Assembly (NCBI GenBank): GCA_023393095.1
Contig: JAEWMT010000070.1
Span: 35,429 to 99,428 of the forward strand
DNA: 64,000 bases
From: Bacillota bacterium
GTDB taxonomy: Bacteria > Bacillota > Clostridia > Lachnospirales > Lachnospiraceae
Reading direction: 5' to 3'
Shown: positions 51,115 through 59,272 of the stretch, piece by piece
Layout of the letters: each line of letters starts with the position of its first letter
Numbering within the stretch: the stretch's first letter is position 1
Position numbers and translations under genes: made by a program
The notes under the pieces: generated by a model
What the model was told of the DNA's origin: nothing
Seen by the model: only the letters and a program-made list of their open reading frames with translations
Database searches by the model: none

Positions 51115-52482
51115 TTATTCCTTGACAAGCAACGCAACCGTCTCCACATGTATACTATGCCCAAACTGATCAACTGCTCTGACCTTCTCAAGCTTATAAT
51201 CCTGATCGCACAGATATTTTAAATCCCTTGCCAATGTCGCTGGATCACAGGACACATAGACGACTCGTTTTGGTGACATCTCCAGTATCGTATCTAACAA
51301 GCTCTGCTCACAGCCCTTTCGCGGTGGATCTACTACAATAACGTCGGCATGGATTTTTTCATCCCGGTAAGTTCTTGGGAGTACCTCTTCTGCTGCCCCA
51401 ACGTAGAATTCAGCATTGGTGATTCCATTAATCCTGGCATTGGTCTTAGCATCCTCTATAGCCTGCAAAACAATCTCAACTCCGTATACCTGTTTTGCTT
51501 TCTGTGCAAGAAATAATGATATTGTTCCGATACCACAGTAAAGATCCCACACCACTTCATTTCCATGAAGGTTTGCATACTCAAGAGCTAAATCATAAAG
51601 CTTCTTCGTCTGAACAGGATTTACCTGATAGAAGGATAATGGTGATATCTGATATTTTATCTCACCAATCCGATCCGTAATGTATGGTTCCCCCCATAGT
51701 GGGATTACTTTATCACCAAGAATTATATTCGTTTTCTCTTTATTAATATTCAGGGAGATGCTCTTCATTCCTTGAATTTTGGTCAATTCACGAATCAATT
51801 CATCTCTACAAGGAATACTTGTTCCGTTAATTACAAGACATACCATAATCTCACCGGTACTGTAGCCAACCCGTGTTAGGATATGGCGAAGCAGCCCCTT
51901 GTGGGATTCTTCATTATATGGTTCGATTTTGTTTTTCTCAATCCAGACTCTAATAACACCTAGGATATCATCATTCACCTTTGATCCAATATAACAATGC
52001 TCTGTATTAATGATGGCATGTGTCCGGCTAGCATAAAAACCGATCGAAATACTGCCGTCCTTATTCTTACCAACAGGAAACTGTGACTTGTTGCGGTAAT
52101 AATATGGCTCCTCCATCCCGATTATTGGCTCAATTGGAATATTCGTAAATCCACCAATCCGGGTCAGGCAGTTTCGTACCTTATTTTCCTTATACTCTAG
52201 CTGCTTTTGATAATCCACATGCTGAAGCTGGCAGCCTCCGCACTTTGCTGCAATCGGACATCTCGGTTCTGCACGGAATTCAGAAGTTTTCAGTAATTTA
52301 ACCAGTCTGGCGTAGCCATAGGATTTTCCTGTTTTTGTTACCTGAACTAGGGCGATATCTCCCATTACTGTATCCTTTACAAACAGGGTATAACCCTGAT
52401 ATTTTCCGATACCTTCACCTTCTGCTCCTATATCATCAATTGTTATTTCAACCTGATCGTTCTTTTTTAATAATGTCTGCAT
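51115..52482 (-). CDS. rlmD: RlmD-type 23S rRNA (uracil-C5)-methyltransferase
   Basis: It transfers a methyl group from SAM to C5 of an rRNA uridine. This 455-residue protein has an N-terminal TRAM domain (VEITIDDIGAEGEGIGKYQG), four Cys for a [4Fe-4S] cluster (CPIAAKCGGCQLQHV and a later Cys), the SAM-binding VVWDLYCGIGTISLFLA, NPVQTKKLY, DPPRKGCE and the catalytic VYVSCDPATLARDL with the nucleophilic Cys. The length fits the RlmD/RumA-like proteins of Firmicutes, which include several paralogues with different target uridines (1939 or 747). The exact site is not decided. Confidence 0.92.
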   Translation of the reverse strand: MQTLLKKNDQVEITIDDIGAEGEGIGKYQGYTLFVKDTVMGDIALVQVTKTGKSYGYARLVKLLKTSEFRAEPRCPIAAKCGGCQLQHVDYQKQLEYKENKVRNCLTRIGGFTNIPIEPIIGMEEPYYYRNKSQFPVGKNKDGSISIGFYASRTHAIINTEHCYIGSKVNDDILGVIRVWIEKNKIEPYNEESHKGLLRHILTRVGYSTGEIMVCLVINGTSIPCRDELIRELTKIQGMKSISLNINKEKTNIILGDKVIPLWGEPYITDRIGEIKYQISPLSFYQVNPVQTKKLYDLALEYANLHGNEVVWDLYCGIGTISLFLAQKAKQVYGVEIVLQAIEDAKTNARINGITNAEFYVGAAEEVLPRTYRDEKIHADVIVVDPPRKGCEQSLLDTILEMSPKRVVYVSCDPATLARDLKYLCDQDYKLEKVRAVDQFGHSIHVETVALLVKE

Positions 52483-52670
52483 ACCGAGCTCCTGTTATCA
52501 TTATCAAATTTAAATAAATATAAGGATATAGGTCCTTTGCTTAAATCACAAGGAATACTGATATCCTTATCTTATAATTGCCAATCAGTGAAAGAATATC
52601 ATCCTTCACTGATATAATTCTTAATCTATCTAGCCTAGTTTCATCACCGGCTTATTCTTCTTTTTATTAT

Positions 52671-53618
52671 TTAGCTTTTTGTGCTACGCATAATATTTGA
52701 TTCAAACAGCTTCTGGTATCCCATCCACTCCACCTTAGAATCACCAGTGTTTAAAATCTCCGTCAAGGTCTGTAGCTTAGCATCGGTGTTGTCAGCAAAG
52801 TGCAACGCCATTGCCTCCACTGTAGCTGGTTTTTTTGGGGAACCGTATTCCAGCTCTCCATGGTGTGCCAGAATGCAGTGAATCAGTTCATTTGCCAGCT
52901 TGGCAGGAAACTTGCCCATCTTCTGTATATAATGATTAACCTTATTTGCACCAATAAAGATATGACCTAATAACTGACCATCCTCCGTATAATCATTTGC
53001 CGGAAAAGAAGAAAGCTCATCCATTTTGCCGATATCATGAAACAATGCAGCCGTTATTAATAAATCCCTGTTAAGAATAGGATAACTGGTTGTATAATAT
53101 TCGCACATCTTTACCACACTTAAGGTGTGCTCCAGTAGTCCTCCGACAAAGCCGTGATGTACACTTTTAGCAGCCGAATGAGTTTTGAATTTCTTGATAA
53201 AGTCCTTATCTTCGATAAAGAAAGCTTCAGCAAGTGTTCTTAAGCTTGGCTCGTGAATAGCAAGTACATAATCTTTAATCTCACTATACATTGTCTCAAC
53301 ATTTTTGCTGGATACGGGGAAATAATCCTCGGGATAGTATTCCCCTTCCCTTCCCTTATAAATCTTACTGATGTTAAGTTGGAGGGCATCCTGGAAGCTG
53401 GTTACCCTAGCATCAATATGTACGAAATCCATCGCTTCATATTGTTCAATTTCATTGCTGAAATCCCATATCTTGCCGTCTATTGTACCTGTTTTATCCT
53501 GTAAAATAAGGGAAACATAGCTCTTCCCGCTTTTACCTGTTAAAACCTGTTTTGATTTGCATAAATATATCTCATTTTTAATAAAATCATTTTCTCTCAG
53601 TTCCTGAATAAATCTCAT
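52671..53618 (-). CDS. yhaM: YhaM-like 3'-5' exoribonuclease
   Basis: YhaM degrades RNA from the 3' end and acts with other nucleases in mRNA turnover. This 315-residue protein has an N-terminal OB-fold (VSLILQDKTGTIDGKIWDFS) and an HD phosphohydrolase domain: HHGFVGGLLEHTLSVVKMCE, ALFHDIGKMDELSSF, LLGHIFIGANKVNHYI and ILAHHGELEYGSPKKPATVE. The metal-binding His/Asp residues of the HD core are present, and the length is typical. It is the only clear gene of its unit and reads on the minus strand. Confidence 0.92.
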   Translation of the reverse strand: MRFIQELRENDFIKNEIYLCKSKQVLTGKSGKSYVSLILQDKTGTIDGKIWDFSNEIEQYEAMDFVHIDARVTSFQDALQLNISKIYKGREGEYYPEDYFPVSSKNVETMYSEIKDYVLAIHEPSLRTLAEAFFIEDKDFIKKFKTHSAAKSVHHGFVGGLLEHTLSVVKMCEYYTTSYPILNRDLLITAALFHDIGKMDELSSFPANDYTEDGQLLGHIFIGANKVNHYIQKMGKFPAKLANELIHCILAHHGELEYGSPKKPATVEAMALHFADNTDAKLQTLTEILNTGDSKVEWMGYQKLFESNIMRSTKS

Positions 53619-53784
53619 TTTCGTCCTAACCTTTCTAATTCTTCAATTAATCTGTAAATATTATACCCTACCCCTGTGGATATATAAAGCTTTTTATTAT
53701 TTTTGACAATCTCAACAAAAAAATGTTGCAAATCAGAATTTATTCCTATACCAAATCCTGCTTTACAACATTTGTATTTTATAG

Positions 53785-55095
53785 CTATTTCTTCTTATCA
53801 GCTATTACTACGTCTATGGTAGTTTTATGTGTACTCTTACCACCGGTGCGTAATATTTTAACTGAAAGTTTATTGCCCGGTTTATAGGCTGCTATGGTAC
53901 TATTAAAATCACTCGTACAGGGAACCGCCATATTATTGATTTTCAAGATAATATCGCCCTTTTGTATTCCTGCCTTGAATGCAGGAGAATTAGTCTCAAC
54001 CTCATTAACATAAATGCCATCATTTATATCGTATTCTTTTTTTATCTGATTGGTCATATCATTTGTCTTAACTCCAAAGTAGATATGTGGTTCTTTGTTT
54101 CCCATCATCATTATAATCGGTTTGAGTTCACTGATTCCTATTGCCGTACATAATTCCTTATTCCTATCCTCTTTCAGGGTTCGGGTCATGATTCCGATTA
54201 CGTCCCCGTTCAGATTAACAATAATACCATCACTATTCTCATTATCCTCGATATCTATATTAAATAAATCTAACCGATTGTCCGTTATACCTATTGAACT
54301 TCCTACGCTGGTAATCATTCCGAATCCCATGGATCCTGCATAACCATTGGGACTTCCCAGCGCGATAATCGGATTACCAACGGAAAGCGAATAGGATTCA
54401 CCAAGAGAAGCTGCCTCTAGGTTATTCATATATATCTCAGGTATATCCTTAATATTCACAGATATGACGGCCAGATTAATATCGCTCACATAATCCCTAA
54501 GATTGGCATCCACATTAATATCATCCGGAAATACCAGACTAATATTTTTAGCGTCTTTCACCCTGTCCAGACTCACAAGAATTAAAAGATCCTTCTTGTT
54601 GTTATATACGATAACTCCTGTAGTAGAAACAGTTTTCTCTATTGATTTACCAAACCAAGAATCCTCCACCGGATACGTACTGGTAATATTAACGATCGAC
54701 TTGTTTATATCTAAAGCAATATTTCTAATATCGTTATTCATATTAATATAATCATTTACATCAGCCTCAATGGACTGCTTTACAATTACAGGAGTTGGAG
54801 TCGGCTTGTCCGAGTCTTTCGTTTCGTCCTGATTCGTGGTATCCTTCGTATCGTTATCCGGTGCCTGTGTCGGGAAGGATACTGGAGTAACCGCCTCTTC
54901 TTCTTTATGAAAAAGTTTATATAGCCTTGGTTCAACAAGAGCAAACGTTGCAGCAGCCGCTACACCAAATAAAATAGCAAACCCTAAGGTAGTAATTGTA
55001 GGAAAAAGCCGTTTCTTAATTCCCTTTCGTTTTTTCTCAACAATTTGTTCCTTGATAAATTCGAATTCTTTATTGTCCTTCTCATTCTCAGACAT
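53785..55095 (-). CDS. HtrA-like membrane protein with degenerate protease site and PDZ
   Basis: This 436-residue protein has a cytoplasmic N-terminus of 45 residues, one membrane segment (LGFAILFGVAAAATFALVEP), a Thr/Asp-rich linker, a chymotrypsin-fold domain of the DegP/HtrA type, and a C-terminal PDZ domain (ETNSPAFKAGIQKGDIILKI). In active HtrA proteins the triad is His (TNNHV), Asp (DLAV) and Ser (GNSGG). Here the corresponding stretches read LLILVSLDRV, INLAVISV and NENSDGII. His and Asp are gone and the Ser motif is altered, so it is most likely a pseudoprotease that binds peptides. Confidence 0.88.
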   Translation of the reverse strand: MSENEKDNKEFEFIKEQIVEKKRKGIKKRLFPTITTLGFAILFGVAAAATFALVEPRLYKLFHKEEEAVTPVSFPTQAPDNDTKDTTNQDETKDSDKPTPTPVIVKQSIEADVNDYINMNNDIRNIALDINKSIVNITSTYPVEDSWFGKSIEKTVSTTGVIVYNNKKDLLILVSLDRVKDAKNISLVFPDDINVDANLRDYVSDINLAVISVNIKDIPEIYMNNLEAASLGESYSLSVGNPIIALGSPNGYAGSMGFGMITSVGSSIGITDNRLDLFNIDIEDNENSDGIIVNLNGDVIGIMTRTLKEDRNKELCTAIGISELKPIIMMMGNKEPHIYFGVKTNDMTNQIKKEYDINDGIYVNEVETNSPAFKAGIQKGDIILKINNMAVPCTSDFNSTIAAYKPGNKLSVKILRTGGKSTHKTTIDVVIADKKK

Positions 55096-55407
55096 TCATT
55101 TTCTCCTTATAACGAACTAAGTATTAGTAATGAATATTTCCTATTCTATCATTTACTTATGAACATTATATGAATTTTTTGTAAACAAAAGAGGTTATTA
55201 ATGATATTCGTTTGACTATCCGAATCTATATGAATCTATGTTTAAGTAAAGGGATATTGGCATTATAAATTATGTATAAGCTGAATATGAATTCAGCAAT
55301 TACCGCTTTACTCACAGATATTTATAGAAATATTAGAACGAGAAAATTATTTTACATTTTATTCCATTTGTATTATAATAAAGACAACCATAAGGAGGGA
55401 TATCTTT
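55096..55407 (+). promoter_or_regulatory. SIR2-gene promoter in a 312-bp AT-rich gap
   Basis: TTTACA (55351-55356) and the perfect TATAAT (55374-55379) are 17 bases apart, about 28 bases before the TTG start at 55408. The ribosome binding site is AAGGAGGG at 55392-55399. The rest of the gap holds no gene that I can see. It also contains the divergent start of the HtrA-like gene. Confidence 0.6.
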
Positions 55408-56370
55408 TTGATTGCAAGTTTTAGAAATAACAAAGTAATGCAAAATTTAATACATGATGCTAAGCATAGACCCTTAGTCTTATTTGTTGGCGCTGGGATA
55501 AATGTTCCAATGATTCCTACCTGGGACAATTTATTGAATGAAATAATGGAAAAGAGCATCCGCATGAATATTGTATCCAATAATATAGAGAAGGAAGCCT
55601 ACAGAAATCTTATTAGTTGGCATACTTCCAATGCTCTTTCCGTATATGAGAAAGCTTCTCTGATAAAAATTCTGTCTGAAAAGCAATATCTTTACTTAAT
55701 TGAAGATGCACTATATAAAAATATCAATAAGCCGGAACCTTCTCGAATGTTTTTACGTATTAAAAATTTGTGCAGCAGCGAAAATGTTCATGCTGTTGTT
55801 TCTTATAATTATGACGATTATCTCTTAACTGAAGTTAAGAAATTCAGAAATGTGGTTAATTGTCTGGATACAGCGGCAAAATATCAGACAGATTTCGATC
55901 CTGGGCGCAATAAATCTCTCGATAAAATGAATCATGATTTGCATTTTTATTTTGTACATGGCTTTATTCCGCGTAAAGCTAATTATATTAATAATTCTAA
56001 TAATATAGTACTTAGCTATGATGAATATTTTCTGAACATGCTTAATCCATACTCCTGGCAGACAGCAACTCAGATTTATTTTCTAAAGAATTACACCTGT
56101 CTTTTTCTGGGAACCTCATTGTCTGACTGGAATATGCTACGATTGATTCAATACGCAAATGACGGAAATAACTCCATTTACTTATTGATGTCGGAACAGT
56201 CATTTTATAAGGATGGGGATCCCTATGTTACATCTGATTATGTTAAGAAAAATATTATCCGTACAAAGGCCACCATATTGGATCGTTTTGGGGTGAGACT
56301 AATTCTAACTGGCACTGAGTATGATACCGTAGCAAAAACCATTGACTACATATATGAAAATATTACTTAG
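55408..56370 (+). CDS. SIR2-like domain protein (candidate NADase effector)
   Basis: This 320-residue protein is a single SIR2-like domain of the SIR2_2 type used in bacterial defence. It has the NAD-binding FVGAGINVPMIPTWDNLL (GAG at residues 28-30), VVSYNYDDYLL with the catalytic-type Asn near 133, YFVHGFIP with His near 187, and the late CLFLGTSLSDWNMLRLIQYA block. Defence proteins of this type (ThsA of Thoeris, DSR proteins) cleave NAD+ when a phage is sensed. The TTG start has a good AGGAGG site. A double KaiC-like ATPase gene follows in the same direction, 164 bases away. Its function as an effector is inference. Confidence 0.85.
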   Translation: MIASFRNNKVMQNLIHDAKHRPLVLFVGAGINVPMIPTWDNLLNEIMEKSIRMNIVSNNIEKEAYRNLISWHTSNALSVYEKASLIKILSEKQYLYLIEDALYKNINKPEPSRMFLRIKNLCSSENVHAVVSYNYDDYLLTEVKKFRNVVNCLDTAAKYQTDFDPGRNKSLDKMNHDLHFYFVHGFIPRKANYINNSNNIVLSYDEYFLNMLNPYSWQTATQIYFLKNYTCLFLGTSLSDWNMLRLIQYANDGNNSIYLLMSEQSFYKDGDPYVTSDYVKKNIIRTKATILDRFGVRLILTGTEYDTVAKTIDYIYENIT

Positions 56371-56509
56371 GATTAGGGTGTCAAAAGTCAGATTTATGTA
56401 GTGAGATGAATATTTGTGCATATATATTCATCTGAACTCGCCTTACCTTCAATCGAAATTGCCTGTATATTAATTAGTTTAATTTCTGACTTTTGACACC
56501 CCAATCCTA
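56368..56509. repeat. 142-bp inverted-repeat element between SIR2 and ATPase genes
   Basis: The 25-base arms at 56368-56392 and 56485-56509 match as complements at 24 positions (for example GGGTGTCAAAAGTCAGA). The left arm includes the SIR2 stop codon. The middle contains a copy of the GAGATGAATAT hairpin repeat at 56403-56442, with its own arms AGATGAATAT and ATATTCATCT. No coding capacity is seen. It may be a mobile element remnant, a hairpin that separates the two genes transcriptionally, or a recognition structure of the system. Confidence 0.65.
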
Positions 56510-56534
56510 TGAAATTATTGCGAGGAGGTTAACT

Positions 56535-58244
56535 ATGGAGGATATAAAGAATTATAATTTAAATAGTGGCAAGATAAAGACAGGTATTAAAGGGTTGGAT
56601 TTATTACTGCATGACGGATTAGTCTTACCTGAATCCGGTGATGGCCTGATTCTATTAATAAAGGGTAAGCCGGGAACTGGTAAAACCACCTTAGCATTGA
56701 AGATAGCAAATAATGTATCTCAGGAGATTTATAATAATGAGTTAAATAAACAAAACCCAGAGGAAAATAATTGGTCTTTCTTTACCTGTGAACAGAGAAA
56801 AGAAGATATTGCCGCTAAGTGCATGGATTTTGGGTATGAAATTGACCAAAGTCATATATTTGACTATGATATTGCCTCCGATAATTCCTATTCTTCGGAC
56901 CCGCGTTATGCATCTTCCCAGACCACCCTAACCTGGGCAAATAATATTTTATTGTCTCGTTTTGTTGATGATTCAAAAGTAGATAAGGTAAAACGCCAGA
57001 ATGTCATCGTAATTGATGGGCTCAATATGATGGGATCGGAAGAGCGGGATTCCATCAACATGTCCTGGTTTATCTCCACCTTAAGAAAATACTCCGTGCT
57101 ATCAATCCTCGTATACGAGCCGCTGGAGGGCGAACCCTCGCAAATTGATTCTATGGTTGATATGATACTCCAGCTAAAGGGTGAGGAATTTAATGGACCT
57201 CCTCTTTATTATCTTAACAAAATTAGCATTACGAAATCACGTTTTCAAAGCTACGGATTAGGATGGCATCAATATAAGATATTTAACAACAAAGGCTTAA
57301 TCATATTCCCATCCATTCATTTTTATATTCATAAAAGTAATTTTTTTGCTGATGAATTAAAGAATTCCAAAAAGAACTGGTATAAATGTATATGTAAATC
57401 CCAGGATGATCAAAAACATTATCTGATGAAAAATAATCAGTCCATAATCTCCAAACTATTGGATAATAAACAGACATACGGGAGCTTTACTGTTCTTCTC
57501 GGACCCAGAAAAACCTGTAAAACCCTGCTTTCAATCGATTTCCTAAAGGATGGCTCACGAAATAAGGAAAACGGGTTATTGGTTTCATTAATCGATAATC
57601 GTGAAACTATAATCAATAATATTTTGCATACCTTCTCCTCCGATACAGATGAGGAGAAAATGAATGCTTGTGAAAGAAATTATCTGTTTCATTTTAGACC
57701 TGGCTGCGTTACGAGTAACGAATTTTTCCATTACCTCAATGAACAGATGAATAACAGACCAAAGAGATTTGTATTATGGGATCTTCCGCAGGTTGATTTC
57801 AGCTATCCCCTGATCTCCAATGACAGCATGTTTTTTCCTGCATTAATCGATTACCTTAAAAGTTCCAATTCTGGTTCGGACGAATCCTGGCAAAATGGCA
57901 GAAGTGAAACAGCCTCCGTAATCATAGGTACCTTCTCATGTAAATTGGCCAAATCCGCATTTACTATGGCGGATAATGTAATTTTACTTCTTCGTGATAA
58001 ATATGAGAATAAAGAATGTATCTATGCATATGTAGACAGAATCGAAGGGCAACCCGGTGTTCATTATCTATACCGTATTACCTTAAATGACAATCAAGCA
58101 GTAACAGAGGTTGGAGATGATTTTTCTATAGGAAACGACATATTCGAAGATATAAAAGAAATCTCCAAAACAGATATTAATTTTGCAGAAAAACTGAGCC
58201 ACAGATTCGAACGGATCATATATAGTATTGAGAATCATAAGTAA
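56535..58244 (+). CDS. double KaiC/RecA-like ATPase next to SIR2
   Basis: This 569-residue protein has two RecA/KaiC-type domains. Domain 1 has GIKGLDLLL near the start, Walker A GKPGTGKTT (residues 44-52), CEQRKEDI, a Walker B NVIVIDGLNMMG, and a loop FISTLRKYSVLSILVYE. Domain 2 starts near residue 312, with the P-loop-like LLGPRKTCKT in which the invariant Gly-Lys is replaced by Cys-Lys. A hydrophobic strand RFVLWDLPQ follows, so it is probably a weak or non-hydrolysing domain. The start is ATG 56535 with GAGGAGG. KaiC-like ATPases form hexamers and serve clock, motility or signalling roles. The SIR2 neighbour suggests a sensor or regulator. Confidence 0.82.
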   Translation: MEDIKNYNLNSGKIKTGIKGLDLLLHDGLVLPESGDGLILLIKGKPGTGKTTLALKIANNVSQEIYNNELNKQNPEENNWSFFTCEQRKEDIAAKCMDFGYEIDQSHIFDYDIASDNSYSSDPRYASSQTTLTWANNILLSRFVDDSKVDKVKRQNVIVIDGLNMMGSEERDSINMSWFISTLRKYSVLSILVYEPLEGEPSQIDSMVDMILQLKGEEFNGPPLYYLNKISITKSRFQSYGLGWHQYKIFNNKGLIIFPSIHFYIHKSNFFADELKNSKKNWYKCICKSQDDQKHYLMKNNQSIISKLLDNKQTYGSFTVLLGPRKTCKTLLSIDFLKDGSRNKENGLLVSLIDNRETIINNILHTFSSDTDEEKMNACERNYLFHFRPGCVTSNEFFHYLNEQMNNRPKRFVLWDLPQVDFSYPLISNDSMFFPALIDYLKSSNSGSDESWQNGRSETASVIIGTFSCKLAKSAFTMADNVILLLRDKYENKECIYAYVDRIEGQPGVHYLYRITLNDNQAVTEVGDDFSIGNDIFEDIKEISKTDINFAEKLSHRFERIIYSIENHK

Positions 58245-58279
58245 TTCATGGATGGTGGGCTTTCATTAATAAGAATAAG

Positions 58280-58312
58280 ACAGGCGCTTACAACTAATCT
58301 GTAAGAGCCTGT
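58280..58312. terminator. hairpin terminator after the ATPase gene
   Basis: ACAGGCGCTTACA pairs with TGTAAGAGCCTGT except at one position, across a seven-base loop. TTTGATT follows on the plus strand. It lies between convergent genes (58244 and 58341) and may serve both. Confidence 0.65.
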
Positions 58313-58340
58313 TTGATTACATATTACTTCTTCGGTACGT

Positions 58341-58985
58341 CTATCTATTCTTATGACAGTTGTCACCATTCTCTTTATTTTTAATGATGTTATTCTCAAC
58401 ATTTTTCTCAATGTTTTTCTCAACGTTATGTCCTATATCAACATCGGCGTTTTTATCGATATGAACGTCTGTGCCAAAGCTTTTATCACTTCCTTTACTT
58501 CCCTCCCATTTGAACTTTCTTATTCTCGCATATAGTAAGAATAATAGTATTATGATGATTAGCAAGAATATCAATAGGATGCCGAATAATACAACGTTAA
58601 AGATACAAAACGGGTCTGTCGGTTTTATAACAGGTTTATCCTTTTTCTGATTAATATCACATGGATCATTGCACTTGGATATATGACAAGCCTTTGTTGG
58701 CTGAACTGCTTCTTTAGTAGGTTGAATCGGATCTTTGTCGCAACCTTCTAACCTATTATATTGAATATCTGCATAGGGCAGTCTGCTGCTGTTACATGTA
58801 ATAATAGGCATGCCTTTTTCTGTACTGTCTGGACTTATATAATTTACATACGCAGTTTGCGGGGTATCCATTGGTTTAGAATCATTTCCATGAAACATCT
58901 GCGGCGTTACGCTTGCAGCATAAGTAAATGATACATTTAAGAATGTAAATAATAATGCAGTAAATAAAATAGCAATTTTTTTCAT
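58341..58985 (-). CDS. secreted or membrane hypothetical protein with repetitive tail
   Basis: This 214-residue protein has a signal peptide (IAILFTALLFTFLNVSFTYA, ending AA-S) and an extracytoplasmic part with several Cys (ITCNSSR, LEGCDKDP, ACHISKCNDPC). One membrane segment follows (FNVVLFGILLIFLLIIIILLFLLY), then a basic RIRKFKWEG and a cytoplasmic tail with repeated Asn-Val-Glu-Lys-Asn units (GHNVEKNIEKNVENNIIKN). I recognise no family. It lies convergent with the KaiC-like gene and is probably unrelated to it. The strong hydrophobic segment and Cys-rich ectodomain argue for a surface role. Confidence 0.65.
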   Translation of the reverse strand: MKKIAILFTALLFTFLNVSFTYAASVTPQMFHGNDSKPMDTPQTAYVNYISPDSTEKGMPIITCNSSRLPYADIQYNRLEGCDKDPIQPTKEAVQPTKACHISKCNDPCDINQKKDKPVIKPTDPFCIFNVVLFGILLIFLLIIIILLFLLYARIRKFKWEGSKGSDKSFGTDVHIDKNADVDIGHNVEKNIEKNVENNIIKNKENGDNCHKNR

Positions 58986-59116
58986 ATCAAATACTCCTAT
59001 TTCATATATAATTTTACTTTTGAAGTCAGCAATTATTTTATCGATTTATATAAGTATATGCAGATAGATGTCGTAAAGTTACTTGTATTCCTTTCACCCG
59101 GTGGCAATTTGCTACT

Positions 59117-59136
59117 GTTTAGCCTTATGGCTAAAC
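59117..59136 (+). promoter_or_regulatory. perfect hairpin in the mutS2 leader region
   Basis: GTTTAGCC-TTAT-GGCTAAAC is a perfect eight-pair stem, extended by partial pairing of GGCAATTTGC with AACGGCAATT around it. It lies 137 bases before the mutS2 start, with only a short T-rich tail. It may be a leader structure or a weak terminator of an unseen transcript. Confidence 0.35.
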
Positions 59137-59272
59137 TGTAACGGCAATTTTCCTCAATTAGTTATTTTATTTATTTCAAACATAAGGTAAAATAGAGATA
59201 GTATAAACTTCATCAAACTGATGAAATATAATGCTTAATGACAATGCATGATTTATGAAAGGCTAAAATGAT

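Noticed and set aside
59040..59272. Possible riboswitch or small RNA ahead of mutS2
   Set aside because: Only one short perfect hairpin is present, with no recognisable riboswitch consensus and no T-run where a terminator would be needed.
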